Source: JAKAWQ01 sp963840545
GTDB taxonomy: Bacteria; Pseudomonadota; Alphaproteobacteria; Acetobacterales; Acetobacteraceae
Reading direction: 5' to 3'
Assembly (NCBI GenBank): GCA_963840545.1
Contig: CAWIZE010000002.1
Location: 1,488,001 to 1,552,000, forward strand
DNA length: 64,000 bases
Shown: positions 43,699-52,241 of the stretch, one piece after another
Numbering within the stretch: the first letter of the stretch is position 1
Layout: every line of letters starts with the position of its first letter
Position numbers and translations under genes: made by a program
Notes under the pieces: generated by a model
The model's input: only the letters and a program-made list of their open reading frames with translations
The model's database searches: none
What the model was told of the DNA's origin: nothing

Positions 43699-44622
43699 AT
43701 GCGGCTCTTGGTGGTGGGCGCCGGATCGACCGGCGGATATTTCGGCGGCCGCCTCGTCCAGGCCGGGCGCGACGTGACGTTCCTCGTGCGGCCGCGGCGC
43801 GCGGCTCAGCTGCGGGCGGGCGGCTTGCGGATCGTGAGCCCGCACGGCGACACGACGCTCGCGCCGAAGCTGGTCACGGCCGGCGAGATCGCCGGGCCGT
43901 ACGACGCGGTCCTGCTGACGGTGAAGGCCTTCGCGCTCGAGGCCGCGCTCGCGGACATGGCCCCGGCGGTCGGGCCGGAGACGATGATCCTGCCGGTGCT
44001 CAACGGGATGAAGCATGTCGATTTTCTTACCGAGCGGTTCGGCGCCCGGGCGGTCGTCGGCTGCGTCTGCAAGATCGCCGCGACGATCGACGAGGCGGGC
44101 CGCATCGTGCAGCTCGCGAAGTTCCAGGAGCTGGCCTATGGCGAGATGGACGGGGCGCCGTCGGCGCGGACCGAGGCGCTCGACCGCTTCATGCACGGCG
44201 CCGGGTTCGATGTGCGGCTCTCGCCCGCGATCGCGCGCGAGATGTGGGAGAAATGGGTGCTGCTGGCGGCGATGGGCGGCATCACCTGCCTGATGCGCGG
44301 CACCATCGGGGAGATCGAGGCGGCTCCGGGCGGCGCCGATTTTGCCGAGCACTTCCTCGACGAGGTGGTGTCCGTGGTCAATGCGGTGGGCGAAAAACCG
44401 AGCGAGGGTTTTCTTGCCATCGCGCGGGCGATGCTGACCGCCAAAGGATCGGGCCAGGCCTCCTCGATGTATCGCGATCTCCAGCAGGGAAGCCCGGTCG
44501 AGGCCGACCACATCGTGGGCGACCTGCTGGCGCGCGGGCGCGCTGCGGGGATCGCCACCCCCTTGCTCGCCGCTTCCTATACGCATCTTTCGATCTACCA
44601 GCGCCGCCTCGCCGCGGCGTGA
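43699..44622 (+). CDS. 2-dehydropantoate 2-reductase family protein (PanE/ApbA)
   Basis: The 307-residue protein has an N-terminal Rossmann motif, GAGSTGGYFGGRL at about 7-19, then LLTVKAF with the conserved Lys, LPVLNGMKH with the conserved Asn and the C-terminal helical ApbA domain (EKWVLLAAMGGITCLMRGTI, with Lys, and SSMYRDLQQGSPVEADHI with Ser/Asp). The family reduces ketopantoate with NADPH for pantothenate synthesis, but many paralogues act on other 2-oxo acids, so panE is not assigned. It starts 23 bp after the glutaredoxin gene. Confidence 0.87.
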   Translation: MRLLVVGAGSTGGYFGGRLVQAGRDVTFLVRPRRAAQLRAGGLRIVSPHGDTTLAPKLVTAGEIAGPYDAVLLTVKAFALEAALADMAPAVGPETMILPVLNGMKHVDFLTERFGARAVVGCVCKIAATIDEAGRIVQLAKFQELAYGEMDGAPSARTEALDRFMHGAGFDVRLSPAIAREMWEKWVLLAAMGGITCLMRGTIGEIEAAPGGADFAEHFLDEVVSVVNAVGEKPSEGFLAIARAMLTAKGSGQASSMYRDLQQGSPVEADHIVGDLLARGRAAGIATPLLAASYTHLSIYQRRLAAA

Positions 44623-44706
44623 CCCGCGGCGGTTGTCGCGGCGCTGGACAATGCCCCCCGTGCCGCCCTCATAGAAGGCGGAGCAACCGGGTGGCGGGGC
44701 GGGGCG

Positions 44707-46941
44707 ATGGCGTTGGGGCCGATTGGGCGGCGGGTCGGCGGGCTCGGGGATAGGGCGGGCGGGATCGTGACGGCGCTCGGGCTCTTCGCCCGCGCGCTCG
44801 CGGCGCGGCGGCCGTCGCCGGTCGATCGCGCGGCGCGGCTCGCCGCCTTGCCACGGATTGCGCCGGTGGCGAGGCCGGTCACGATCCATTGGAACGCCCA
44901 CCTGGTCCCCTTCATCGAGGCGGAGAGCGATGAGGACCTCGCCGTGGCGCTCGGGGTGGTGCACGCGCATCTGCGGCTGGCGCAGATGGAGATGCTGCGG
45001 CTCCTTTCGCAGGGGCGCGTCGCGGAGGTGATCGGGCCGCTCGGGGTGGAGCTCGACCATGCGCTCCGGCTCATCGATTTTCCCCGCGCGGTGCCCGCGA
45101 TCATCGCCGGGCTTGCCGCGGAGACGCGGCGCTGGTCGGAGGGATTCGTCGCCGGCGTGAATGCGGTGATCGGCCTGGAAAAATTGCCGGCGGAATATGC
45201 GCTGCTCGGCGTCCGGCCCGCGCCCTGGACGCTGGCCGATCTCTTCGCCGCGGCGCGGCTGGCGGCGGCGGACGTGAACTGGCTCATCTGGGGGCGGCTG
45301 CTGGCGACGCGCGCCGCGCTCGGGCAGAGCGAATGGCGGGCGCTCTGGCCGCGCCTGGTCGCGGCAGCGCCGCCGGCGGAGGCGGAGTGGGTGGCCGAGG
45401 CGGCGATGACTTCGTTTGCCCGCCAGGGGAGCAACGCCGCGGTGGTGGCGGGCGGGCGCAGCCGGAGCGGAGCGGGGCTGCTCGCCGCCGATCCGCATCT
45501 TTCGGTGGCGCTGCCGAATGTCTGGCTGATCGCCGCGTTCCGCTCGCCGGGCTATCACGCGGCCGGGCTGATGCCGGCCGGGTTTCCCGTGATCGGGATC
45601 GGGCGCAACCGGAGCATCGCCTGGGCGGGCACGAATTTGCACGCGGCAAGCAGCGATCTTTTCGATGCCACCGATCTTCCGATCAGCGAGCGCGAGACGG
45701 TGATCCGCGTGCGCGGCGGGGGCGAGCGGCGGGTGGTGCTGCGGGATTCGCCGCTCGGGCCGATCGTGAGCGATGGGCGGATGCTGCGGAACCGCCGCCC
45801 GCTGGCGCTCGCCTGGATCGGCCACCGGCCGAGCGACGAGATGGGCGCGATGCTCGCGGTGATGCGGGCGGACGGGCCCGAGACCTTCCGCGCCGCGCTC
45901 GCCCGCTTCGCGGTGCCCGGGCTCAACATGCTCCATGCCGGGCGGGACGGGCGGATCGGGCACGTGTTCGCGGCACGCTTGCCGCGGCGAGCGCCCGAGA
46001 TGCCGCCGGACCTCGTGCTCGCGCCGGAGCGGGCCGAGGCGTGGGACGACACCCTCGGCGCGGCGGAGCTGCCGCACCGCACCGACCCGGCGGAGGGGAT
46101 CATCGTTTCGGCGAACGACGCGCCGCCGAAAACCGAAATTCTGGTCGGGCTTTTCTTCTCCGCAAGCGACCGGGCACGGCGCATGCGCCGCCTCCTCGGC
46201 GGCACGGGGCGGCTCGGGCTCGCGGAGCTGGCGGCGCTGCAGCGCGACGTGGTGGCGGAGGGCGCGCCCGCGGTGCGGGATCTGCTGCTCGCGCGGATCG
46301 GGCCGCGGTTCGCGCGCCTGCCGGTGGTGCGGGCGCTGGCGGGCTGGCAGGGCGAGTACGGGGAGGGGTCCACGGGCGCGCTGGTGTTCGAGGTGCTGCT
46401 CGCCTCGCTCGCCGCGGGGCTCGAGCAGCGCGGACGGCTCAAGGGCGCCGGCGCGGTCTGGACGGCGCGCGCGCTGCTCGCCGCCGAGATCGCGGCGATG
46501 GCGGATGCGGGGCTGGCGAAGCTGCTCGCCTCGGCGCTCAGGGACGCAGGGCGGGCGCTGCGGCGCTATCGGAATTGGGGCGGGGCGCACCGCATGCGGC
46601 TCGCCCACCAGCTCGCGCGCGTGCCCGTGCTCGGGCGGCGGTTCGTCTATGAGGCGTGGGCGGCGCCGGGGGGCAAGGAGACGCTCAACAAGACCGCCCA
46701 TCCGCCCGTGCGCGGGCGGCACGCGGTGAGCTACGGCGCCTCGGCCCGCTTCCTCGCCGACCTCGCCGAGCCGGATGCGAACCAGGTGGTGCTGCTCGGC
46801 GGGCAGGACGGCTGGCTCGGCGGCGAGAATTTCCTCGACCAGGCACCGCTCTGGCGCGAGGGACGCACGCTCGCGCTGCCGCTCAGCCCGGAGGCCGCGC
46901 GCGCCTGGCCGCATCATACGGTGCTGATGCCGGTGGCCTAA
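44707..46941 (+). CDS. Penicillin acylase family protein (Ntn hydrolase)
   Basis: A 744-residue precursor of the penicillin G acylase type. The alpha region (about 60-215) has HLVPFIEAESDEDLAVALGV and HAHLRLAQMEMLRLL, which match the family opening. The processing site lies before Ser242 in ARQGSNAAVVAG, the autocatalytically exposed nucleophile. The beta region includes DPHLSVALPNVW, GRNRSIAWAGTN and the conserved Asn motif. Such enzymes cleave amides of fatty or aryl acids, including N-acyl homoserine lactones. No signal peptide is apparent, which is unusual, because most relatives are periplasmic. The stop is 4 bp from the GH3-type gene's GTG. Confidence 0.88.
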   Translation: MALGPIGRRVGGLGDRAGGIVTALGLFARALAARRPSPVDRAARLAALPRIAPVARPVTIHWNAHLVPFIEAESDEDLAVALGVVHAHLRLAQMEMLRLLSQGRVAEVIGPLGVELDHALRLIDFPRAVPAIIAGLAAETRRWSEGFVAGVNAVIGLEKLPAEYALLGVRPAPWTLADLFAAARLAAADVNWLIWGRLLATRAALGQSEWRALWPRLVAAAPPAEAEWVAEAAMTSFARQGSNAAVVAGGRSRSGAGLLAADPHLSVALPNVWLIAAFRSPGYHAAGLMPAGFPVIGIGRNRSIAWAGTNLHAASSDLFDATDLPISERETVIRVRGGGERRVVLRDSPLGPIVSDGRMLRNRRPLALAWIGHRPSDEMGAMLAVMRADGPETFRAALARFAVPGLNMLHAGRDGRIGHVFAARLPRRAPEMPPDLVLAPERAEAWDDTLGAAELPHRTDPAEGIIVSANDAPPKTEILVGLFFSASDRARRMRRLLGGTGRLGLAELAALQRDVVAEGAPAVRDLLLARIGPRFARLPVVRALAGWQGEYGEGSTGALVFEVLLASLAAGLEQRGRLKGAGAVWTARALLAAEIAAMADAGLAKLLASALRDAGRALRRYRNWGGAHRMRLAHQLARVPVLGRRFVYEAWAAPGGKETLNKTAHPPVRGRHAVSYGASARFLADLAEPDANQVVLLGGQDGWLGGENFLDQAPLWREGRTLALPLSPEAARAWPHHTVLMPVA

Positions 46942-46945
46942 AGTC

Positions 46946-48496
46946 GTGCTGGATGCGACGCCGCTTCTTCGCGCCTATGCACGGCGGCGGCTCGCGCATC
47001 TCGCGCGCCAGGACGCGGCGGCGGCGCAGCGCCGGGAGCTGATGGGACTGCTGCGCGCGGCGCGGGAGACGCGCTTCGGCAAGGCCCACGGGTTCGCCGC
47101 GATTGGCGACGTCGGCGAATACCAGGCACGGGTAAAGCTCCGGCGCTGGGAGGATTTCTGGCGCGAATGGTGGGCGGGGGATTTTCCCCGCCTCGATGAC
47201 GTGAGCTGGCCCGGGACCATCCCGTGCTTCGCGAATACGTCGGGCACCAGCGGCGGAACGACGAAGCGCATCCCGGTGAGCCGGGCGATGCTGCGCGCCA
47301 ACCGCCGCGCCGCACTCGAGGTGCTGGTCTTCCACCTCGCGAACCGGCCGCGAAGCCGGGTGCTCGCGGGCCGCAACTTCCTGCTCGGCGGGAGCACGGC
47401 GCTGGAGCGCCTCGCGCCCGGGATCACCGCCGGCGATCTTTCGGGGATCGCGGCCGCGGATGTCCCGTTCTGGGCACGGGGAAGGATATTTCCCCCGTGC
47501 GATCTCGCGCTGATGGCGGACTGGGAGCGCAAGATCGCGCTGCTCGCGCCGCTTTCGCTCGAGCGCCAGGTCACCGGCATCTCGGGCACGCCGAGCTGGC
47601 TGCTGCTGTTTTTCGCCGAGCTGGCGCGGCTCAGGCCGGGGGCGCGGCTTGCGGAGCTTTATCCCGCGCTCGAGCTGATCGTGCATGGCGGGGTCGGGTT
47701 CGCGCCCTATCGCGCGTCCTTCGCTGCCTGGCTCGAAGGGAGCCGCGCCGAGACCCGCGAGGTCTATCCGGCGAGCGAGGGGTTTTTCGCCGTGGCCGAT
47801 CGCAGCGACGGCGAGGGGATGCGGATGCTGCTCGATAACGGGATTTTCTACGAGTTCGTGCGGCCGGAGGAACTGCCGGAGGCGGTTGGCGCGGCGCCGG
47901 AGCGGCGCTGGATCGCGAATGCGGAACTGGGCCGCGAATATGCGCTGGTGCTGAGCACGAATGCCGGGCTCTGGTCCTATGTGCTGGGCGATACGGTGCG
48001 GCTTCTCGGGCGCGATCCGCCGCGGCTCGCGGTGACCGGGCGGCTCGGCTGGTCGCTCTCGCTGGCCGGCGAGCACCTGATCGGCGAAGAGCTGGACGCG
48101 GGCGTGGCCGAAGCGGCGGCCGGGCTCGGCGGGCGGGTCGCCGATTACGCGGCCGCGGCGCTTGCGCCCGACGCGGGCGATGCGCGGGGCGGGCATCTTT
48201 TCATCGTCGAGCTCGATGGGGCCGGGGGGGCCGGAGGCGGGGGGGCCGGAGGCGGGGGGGCCGATGGTTTCGCCGCCGCGCTCGATGTGGCGCTCGCGCG
48301 CGCCAACGCGGATTACGCGGCGCACCGCGCGGGCGGGTTCGGGCTCCGCGCGCCGCGGGTCGTGCTGGTTCCGCCCGGCACCTTCGCCGCCTGGATGGAC
48401 GCGCGCGGGCGGCTCGGCGGGCAGAACAAGGTGCCGCGCGTGATCACGGACGCCACGCTGCTCGACGCGCTGCTGCGGTTCGCGGGCGCGGCGTGA
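46946..48496 (+). CDS. GH3-type acyl-adenylate/amide synthetase
   Basis: The 516-residue protein carries the three GH3/ANL nucleotide motifs: TSGTSGGTTK at 98-107, VYPASEGFF at about 273-281 and YVLGDTVRL at 345-353. Plant GH3 proteins activate carboxylates with ATP and transfer them to amino acids; the bacterial members' substrates are unknown. GTG is the start; the ATG codon is absent. A Gly/Ala insert (about 425-440) comes from a 15-bp duplication. It follows the penicillin-acylase-like gene by 4 bp, so an amide-making and an amide-breaking enzyme are coexpressed. The organisation of the plus-strand run ends here. Confidence 0.85.
   Translation: MLDATPLLRAYARRRLAHLARQDAAAAQRRELMGLLRAARETRFGKAHGFAAIGDVGEYQARVKLRRWEDFWREWWAGDFPRLDDVSWPGTIPCFANTSGTSGGTTKRIPVSRAMLRANRRAALEVLVFHLANRPRSRVLAGRNFLLGGSTALERLAPGITAGDLSGIAAADVPFWARGRIFPPCDLALMADWERKIALLAPLSLERQVTGISGTPSWLLLFFAELARLRPGARLAELYPALELIVHGGVGFAPYRASFAAWLEGSRAETREVYPASEGFFAVADRSDGEGMRMLLDNGIFYEFVRPEELPEAVGAAPERRWIANAELGREYALVLSTNAGLWSYVLGDTVRLLGRDPPRLAVTGRLGWSLSLAGEHLIGEELDAGVAEAAAGLGGRVADYAAAALAPDAGDARGGHLFIVELDGAGGAGGGGAGGGGADGFAAALDVALARANADYAAHRAGGFGLRAPRVVLVPPGTFAAWMDARGRLGGQNKVPRVITDATLLDALLRFAGAA
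48231..48260 (+). repeat. 15-bp tandem duplication in the GH3-type gene
   Basis: CCGGAGGCGGGGGGG is repeated exactly at 48231-48245 and 48246-48260, with partial copies on both sides, giving a Gly/Ala run in the protein. Confidence 0.9.
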
Positions 48497-48589
48497 GGCG
48501 CGGCGTGAGGCGCGGCGGAGCGCCCGCTTTGCATCCCCTCACGCGCCGGGGGTAAGAAGGCCGTCCGACGTGCGGGAGGGTGGGGCGTC

Positions 48590-49327
48590 ATGGCGCTGAG
48601 CAATGTCCGGGCCCTGGTGTTCGATGTTTTCGGCACCGTGGTCGATTGGCGGAGCGGAATCGCGCGCGACGCCGCACCGTTCCTGGCGCGTCACGGCAAG
48701 GCGGACGTCGCCCCCGCTGCCTTCGCCCCCGCTGCCTTCGCCGATGCCTGGCGCAAGCGCTACCAGCCGGCGATGGAGCAGGTGCGATGCGGGCGGCGGC
48801 CTTTCACCCGGCTCGACGTCCTGCACCGCGAGAATCTCGAGGCCATCCTCAAGGATTTCGGCATCGATACGGCTGCGGTGCCGGCCGCCGAGCTCGACCA
48901 ATTGAATCTCGCCTGGCACCGGCTCGATCCCTGGCCGGACGTCGTCGCCGGGCTCGCGCGGCTGAAGGCGGGCTTTGTCGTCGCCCCGCTCTCGAACGGC
49001 AACATCATCCTGATGATCGATATCGCCAGGCGCGCGGGGCTGGCCTGGGACGCGATCCTGGGCGCGGAGGTGGTGCGCGCCTACAAGCCGACGCCGGAGG
49101 CCTATCTGCGCACGGTGGAGGTCCTGGCGATGCGGCCGGCGGAGGTCTGCCTCGTCGCCGCGCACAATGGCGACCTGGCGGCGGCGCGGAAATGCGGGCT
49201 CGGCACTGCCTTCGTGCCGCGGCCGACGGAGCACGGCGCGGGCCAGACGACGGATCTGCGCGCCGAGCAGGATTGGGACGTGGCGGCCGCGAATTTCGGC
49301 GATTTGGCGACGGCCTTCGGGGTTTGA
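48590..49327 (+). CDS. HAD superfamily hydrolase, haloacid dehalogenase type II
   Basis: A 245-residue L-2-haloacid-dehalogenase-like protein: nucleophile Asp12 in LVFDVFGTVVDW, Arg/Leu-rich cap region, LSNGN with Ser/Asn of motif II, the Lys of AYKPTPEAY and the acidic motif VAAHNGDLAAARKCGL. It hydrolyses C-halogen or phosphate bonds via an aspartyl intermediate. FAPAAFAPAAF near residue 43 is encoded by a 15-bp perfect duplication (48711-48740) in the cap. The start ATG has GGGAGGGTGGGGCGTC before it. The gene converges with the DUF1028 gene. Confidence 0.9.
   Translation: MALSNVRALVFDVFGTVVDWRSGIARDAAPFLARHGKADVAPAAFAPAAFADAWRKRYQPAMEQVRCGRRPFTRLDVLHRENLEAILKDFGIDTAAVPAAELDQLNLAWHRLDPWPDVVAGLARLKAGFVVAPLSNGNIILMIDIARRAGLAWDAILGAEVVRAYKPTPEAYLRTVEVLAMRPAEVCLVAAHNGDLAAARKCGLGTAFVPRPTEHGAGQTTDLRAEQDWDVAAANFGDLATAFGV
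48711..48740 (+). repeat. 15-bp tandem duplication in the HAD-type gene
   Basis: CCCCCGCTGCCTTCG is present twice in direct succession, 48711-48725 and 48726-48740, adding five residues to the cap domain. Confidence 0.95.
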
Positions 49328-49353
49328 GGGCTTGGGGACTTAGGGCTCGGGGC

Positions 49354-50043
49354 TTAGGGATTGCCCGGAACGCCGTAGGCGGGGGAGGCGGCGGGGTCGA
49401 GCGCGCGGGCGATGTAGGCCTCGAGCTGCGGCTTGTAGATCGCCCAGGCTTTTTCGAGGGCGGCGATCGGCGCGGTATCGTGCCAGTCGATGCGGAGATC
49501 GACCACGGGGAAGGGAAGGTCGCGGACGATGAGCAGCCCGGCGGAATGCACCGGGCCTTCCTCGCCGCCGCCGGCAAGGCCCGCCGCGAGGGCGGCGACC
49601 AGGCGGTCGCCGAGATCCGCCGCGGGCGTGGCGAGGAACGCCTCCAGCATGCGTTGGGGAACGGCAACATCGGCGAGGAGGTTGCCCGCGGCGACGCCGC
49701 TGGCGCCGGGGCCGGCGCCGGCCACCGCGTGGTGGCGGCCGAGCGTCCGCGCCCCGGAGAAGAAGGAAGTGCCGCCGGAAGGATCGACCAGCGCCAGTTG
49801 GCGGTACTCGATGTGCGGCGTGCGCGCGCGGATCGCGGCGAGCGCGACGGCGGCCGTCGCGCCGGCCTGCATGAGGTCGAGCGCCGCGGCGCCAAGGCGC
49901 GGATCGGTGATGTTCTGGCTCGCCGCGGCGCCGGCGCCGGCGCGGGCGTGGGCAGAGCGCGCGGCGACCGCGGGCGAGGAGGAGGAGATCGCGACGCCGA
50001 AGCTCTGCGTGCGCGCGCAGCGGGCGACGATCGAGAAGGTCAT
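49354..50043 (-). CDS. DUF1028 domain-containing protein
   Basis: The 229-residue protein begins MTFSIVARCARTQSFGVAIS, the signature start of DUF1028, and continues with ASQNITDPRLGAAALDLMQAG, YRQLALVDPSGGTSFFSG and HHAVAGAGPGASGVAAGNLL. The fold is thought to be Ntn-hydrolase-like, and the proteins are often found with RidA and amidohydrolases in catabolic operons; no reaction is proven. The start overlaps the RidA stop by 4 bp (ATGA), so the two are translated together. Confidence 0.9.
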   Translation of the reverse strand: MTFSIVARCARTQSFGVAISSSSPAVAARSAHARAGAGAAASQNITDPRLGAAALDLMQAGATAAVALAAIRARTPHIEYRQLALVDPSGGTSFFSGARTLGRHHAVAGAGPGASGVAAGNLLADVAVPQRMLEAFLATPAADLGDRLVAALAAGLAGGGEEGPVHSAGLLIVRDLPFPVVDLRIDWHDTAPIAALEKAWAIYKPQLEAYIARALDPAASPAYGVPGNP

Positions 50044-50465
50044 GCGGCTTCGTCGTCGGGGATGACGGCGGTGGCGTCGATCTCGACCAGCCACTCGGGC
50101 CGCGCGAGCGCCACCACGACGAGGCCGGTGCAGACCGGATGCACGCCGCGGATATATTCGCCCATCGCACGATAGACCGGCTCCCGATTGCGGATATCGG
50201 TGAGATAGACGACGAGCTTGGTGAGGTGCTCCATCCGCGCGCCGGCCTCGGCGAGCAGCGTGCGGATGTTCTCCATTGCCCGGCGGGCCTGCGCCGCCGG
50301 ATCGCCGATCCCGACGCTCGCCGAGGTTTCGAGGTCTTGGCCGATCTGGCCGCGGAGGAAGACGATGCGCCCGCGCGCGACCACCGCCTGCGCGAGGTCG
50401 TTGTCGAGCCGTTGCTCGGGATAGGTGTCGCGCGTGTTGAAGGGGCGAAGGCGCCGATGGGCCAT
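50040..50465 (-). CDS. RidA family protein
   Basis: A 141-residue YjgF/YER057c/UK114-type protein: FNTRDTYPEQ at the N-terminus, FLRGQIGQD, DPAAQARRAMENIRTLLAEA, LTKLVVYLTDIRNREPVYRA and EIDATAVIP at the end. RidA enzymes hydrolyse reactive enamine/imine intermediates; the conserved Arg that binds carboxylate would correspond to the C-terminal 'Arg-x-x-hydrophobic' region, here LARPEWLVEI. It lies between the HpaB-type monooxygenase gene (gap 14 bp) and DUF1028, so an unstable imine may be produced in this pathway. Confidence 0.9.
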   Translation of the reverse strand: MAHRRLRPFNTRDTYPEQRLDNDLAQAVVARGRIVFLRGQIGQDLETSASVGIGDPAAQARRAMENIRTLLAEAGARMEHLTKLVVYLTDIRNREPVYRAMGEYIRGVHPVCTGLVVVALARPEWLVEIDATAVIPDDEAA

Positions 50466-50479
50466 GGATTTTCCCCTCG

Positions 50480-52003
50480 TTACTCCGCCGCCTTGCGGGG
50501 CGGCGGGTTGGCGGCGAACCATTGCCGCACGGCGGGATCGCCCGCCGCCGGCGTCGCCCCGCGCATGACGCGATCCGAAAGCCCGGCCGATTTTTTGACG
50601 AAGGCGAGCGGGCCCTCCCAGCCGAAATTGCGCCAGACGGCGGCGAGATGCGCGAAGGGCGGGGACTGGGCGAAGAGCTGGAAGGTGAGCCGGTGGCCGG
50701 CATAGTCTGAGTTGAGGAGGTCGCGGGCGAAGGCGAGCAGGCGGCGGCGGTCCTCGGCCGTCCAGTCGGCGTTCACGGTGTAGAATTTCTCGAGCCAGGG
50801 CCGGGTTTCCTCGGCCTCGAAGGCGGCCTTGTCGGGCGTGACGCAGATCTGCCCGCCGCAGAGCTCGCGGGCGATGTGCATCATATGATGCAGCTCGGAG
50901 CAGGCGAGCACGCGCCCGCAATAGAGGAGCGACTGGTTCGGCATCAGCAGCCCGCCCGGGCTCCGCTCGGCCAGCGTCACCGCGGCGGTGAGATGGGCGT
51001 TGATGCCCTCGCGATAGACCGCGAGTTGAGCGAGTTTCTCCTGCACCGCCTGCTGCTTCTCGAGCCCGGTCTGGCGGGCGTTGAAGAGGGCGGCGCCGAT
51101 CATCATGTCGGCGAGCTTGAGGTTGCGCTGGACGAAGGCGAAGGCGGAATAGCGGTGCAGCGTCGCGCGGATGAAGGCGGCGGCCTTGGTGTGGCGATGG
51201 AAGAGCACGTTCTCCCAGGGGATCAGCACATTGTCGAAGATGACGAGGGTATCCACCTCGTCGAAGCGGTTGGCGAGCGGGTAGTCCGCGGCGGGCGCGC
51301 GGCCGGCGAAGCCGGTGCGGCAGATGAATTTGAGGTTGGGCGAGGCGAGATCGCAGATGAAGCCCACCGCATAGCCGGAATAGGCCTCGTTGCCCCAATT
51401 GGCGATGGTCGGCTTGACGAAGGCCTGGTTCGCGTACGCGGCGGCCGTTTCGTATTTGGCGCCGCGGACGATGATCCCCGCGTCCGTCTCCTTCACCACA
51501 TGGAGCAGCATGTCCGGGTCCTGCTCCTGCGGCGGCTTCGAGCGGTCGCCCTTCGGGTCGGTGTTCGCCGAGACGTGGAACGGATCGTTCGCGATCACGC
51601 GGCGGATATGGGTGGCGATGTTGCGCGCGTATTGCGGGTCGGCCTCGTTCAGCACGTCCTGCCCGTCATGGAGCGACCACATCTCACCCACCGTCTCGTC
51701 GCCGACGCGGGTGACGACGCCGCCGATATCCTCGAGCACCGCATCGGTGGCGCGGCGCTTGTCCCACCAATCCTGCCCGCGCAGCGGCAGCCGGTTGGCG
51801 ATGGCGTGGCGCTCGCCTTCTTCTGCATAGGACATGATATCTTGCGTCGCCGCCTCGTGCGCCATGTCGTGGATGCGGGCGCGGATATCGACCAGCGGGC
51901 GGAACATCGGGTGGGTGGTTACGTCGCGGACGCGCTCGCCGTTGACGTGAACCTCCCGCCCGTCACGGATCGAATCGCGATATTGATCACCGTTGCGGAT
52001 CAT
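50480..52003 (-). CDS. 4-hydroxyphenylacetate 3-hydroxylase family flavin monooxygenase
   Basis: A 507-residue HpaB-type, two-component flavin-dependent monooxygenase. Characteristic segments are YRDSIRDGREVHVNGERVRD and DVTTHPMFRP at the N-terminus, VKETDAGIIVRGAKYETAAA, FDNVLIPWENVLFHRHTKAA and an ALFNARQTGLEKQQAVQEKL helix. Members use FADH2 and O2 to hydroxylate phenols or dearomatise heteroaromatics such as pyrroles; the reductase partner (HpaC) is not encoded nearby. Its context with RidA and DUF1028 favours a nitrogen-containing substrate over 4-HPA. The promoter region is shared with the argC-type gene (about 240 bp). Confidence 0.9.
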   Translation of the reverse strand: MIRNGDQYRDSIRDGREVHVNGERVRDVTTHPMFRPLVDIRARIHDMAHEAATQDIMSYAEEGERHAIANRLPLRGQDWWDKRRATDAVLEDIGGVVTRVGDETVGEMWSLHDGQDVLNEADPQYARNIATHIRRVIANDPFHVSANTDPKGDRSKPPQEQDPDMLLHVVKETDAGIIVRGAKYETAAAYANQAFVKPTIANWGNEAYSGYAVGFICDLASPNLKFICRTGFAGRAPAADYPLANRFDEVDTLVIFDNVLIPWENVLFHRHTKAAAFIRATLHRYSAFAFVQRNLKLADMMIGAALFNARQTGLEKQQAVQEKLAQLAVYREGINAHLTAAVTLAERSPGGLLMPNQSLLYCGRVLACSELHHMMHIARELCGGQICVTPDKAAFEAEETRPWLEKFYTVNADWTAEDRRRLLAFARDLLNSDYAGHRLTFQLFAQSPPFAHLAAVWRNFGWEGPLAFVKKSAGLSDRVMRGATPAAGDPAVRQWFAANPPPRKAAE

Positions 52004-52241
52004 GCGGTTTTTCTTTCCCCGCCGGCGGCGGCGGAGGAGGCTAGCAGGCGGCCGAGGCCGGCTTCAAACCCTCTCCCCCGGGCACGTCTCCCCCCGGCAC
52101 CTCTCCCCCCGGCTGCTGCGCCGGTTTGACGAAATCCCGCCCGAGGGTGATGAATTGTATCCCGCCCGGCGGTTTGCCTTGGCCGCCGGCGGTGGCCCGC
52201 CCATATGGGCGGTGGACGCATGGGCGGAGGACGGGGGCTTC
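52004..52241. other. Divergent spacer with a short C-rich tandem repeat
   Basis: Between the HpaB-type and argC genes. CTCCCCCCGGCAC-like units are repeated about three times at 52070-52112, another short tandem expansion. The open frame that runs upstream of argC across this spacer is Arg-rich and without homology. Confidence 0.6.

Noticed and set aside
43633..46917. 1094-codon minus-strand open frame opposite the glutaredoxin, PanE-like and acylase genes
   Set aside because: The plus-strand genes have intact active-site motifs, and this frame has none.
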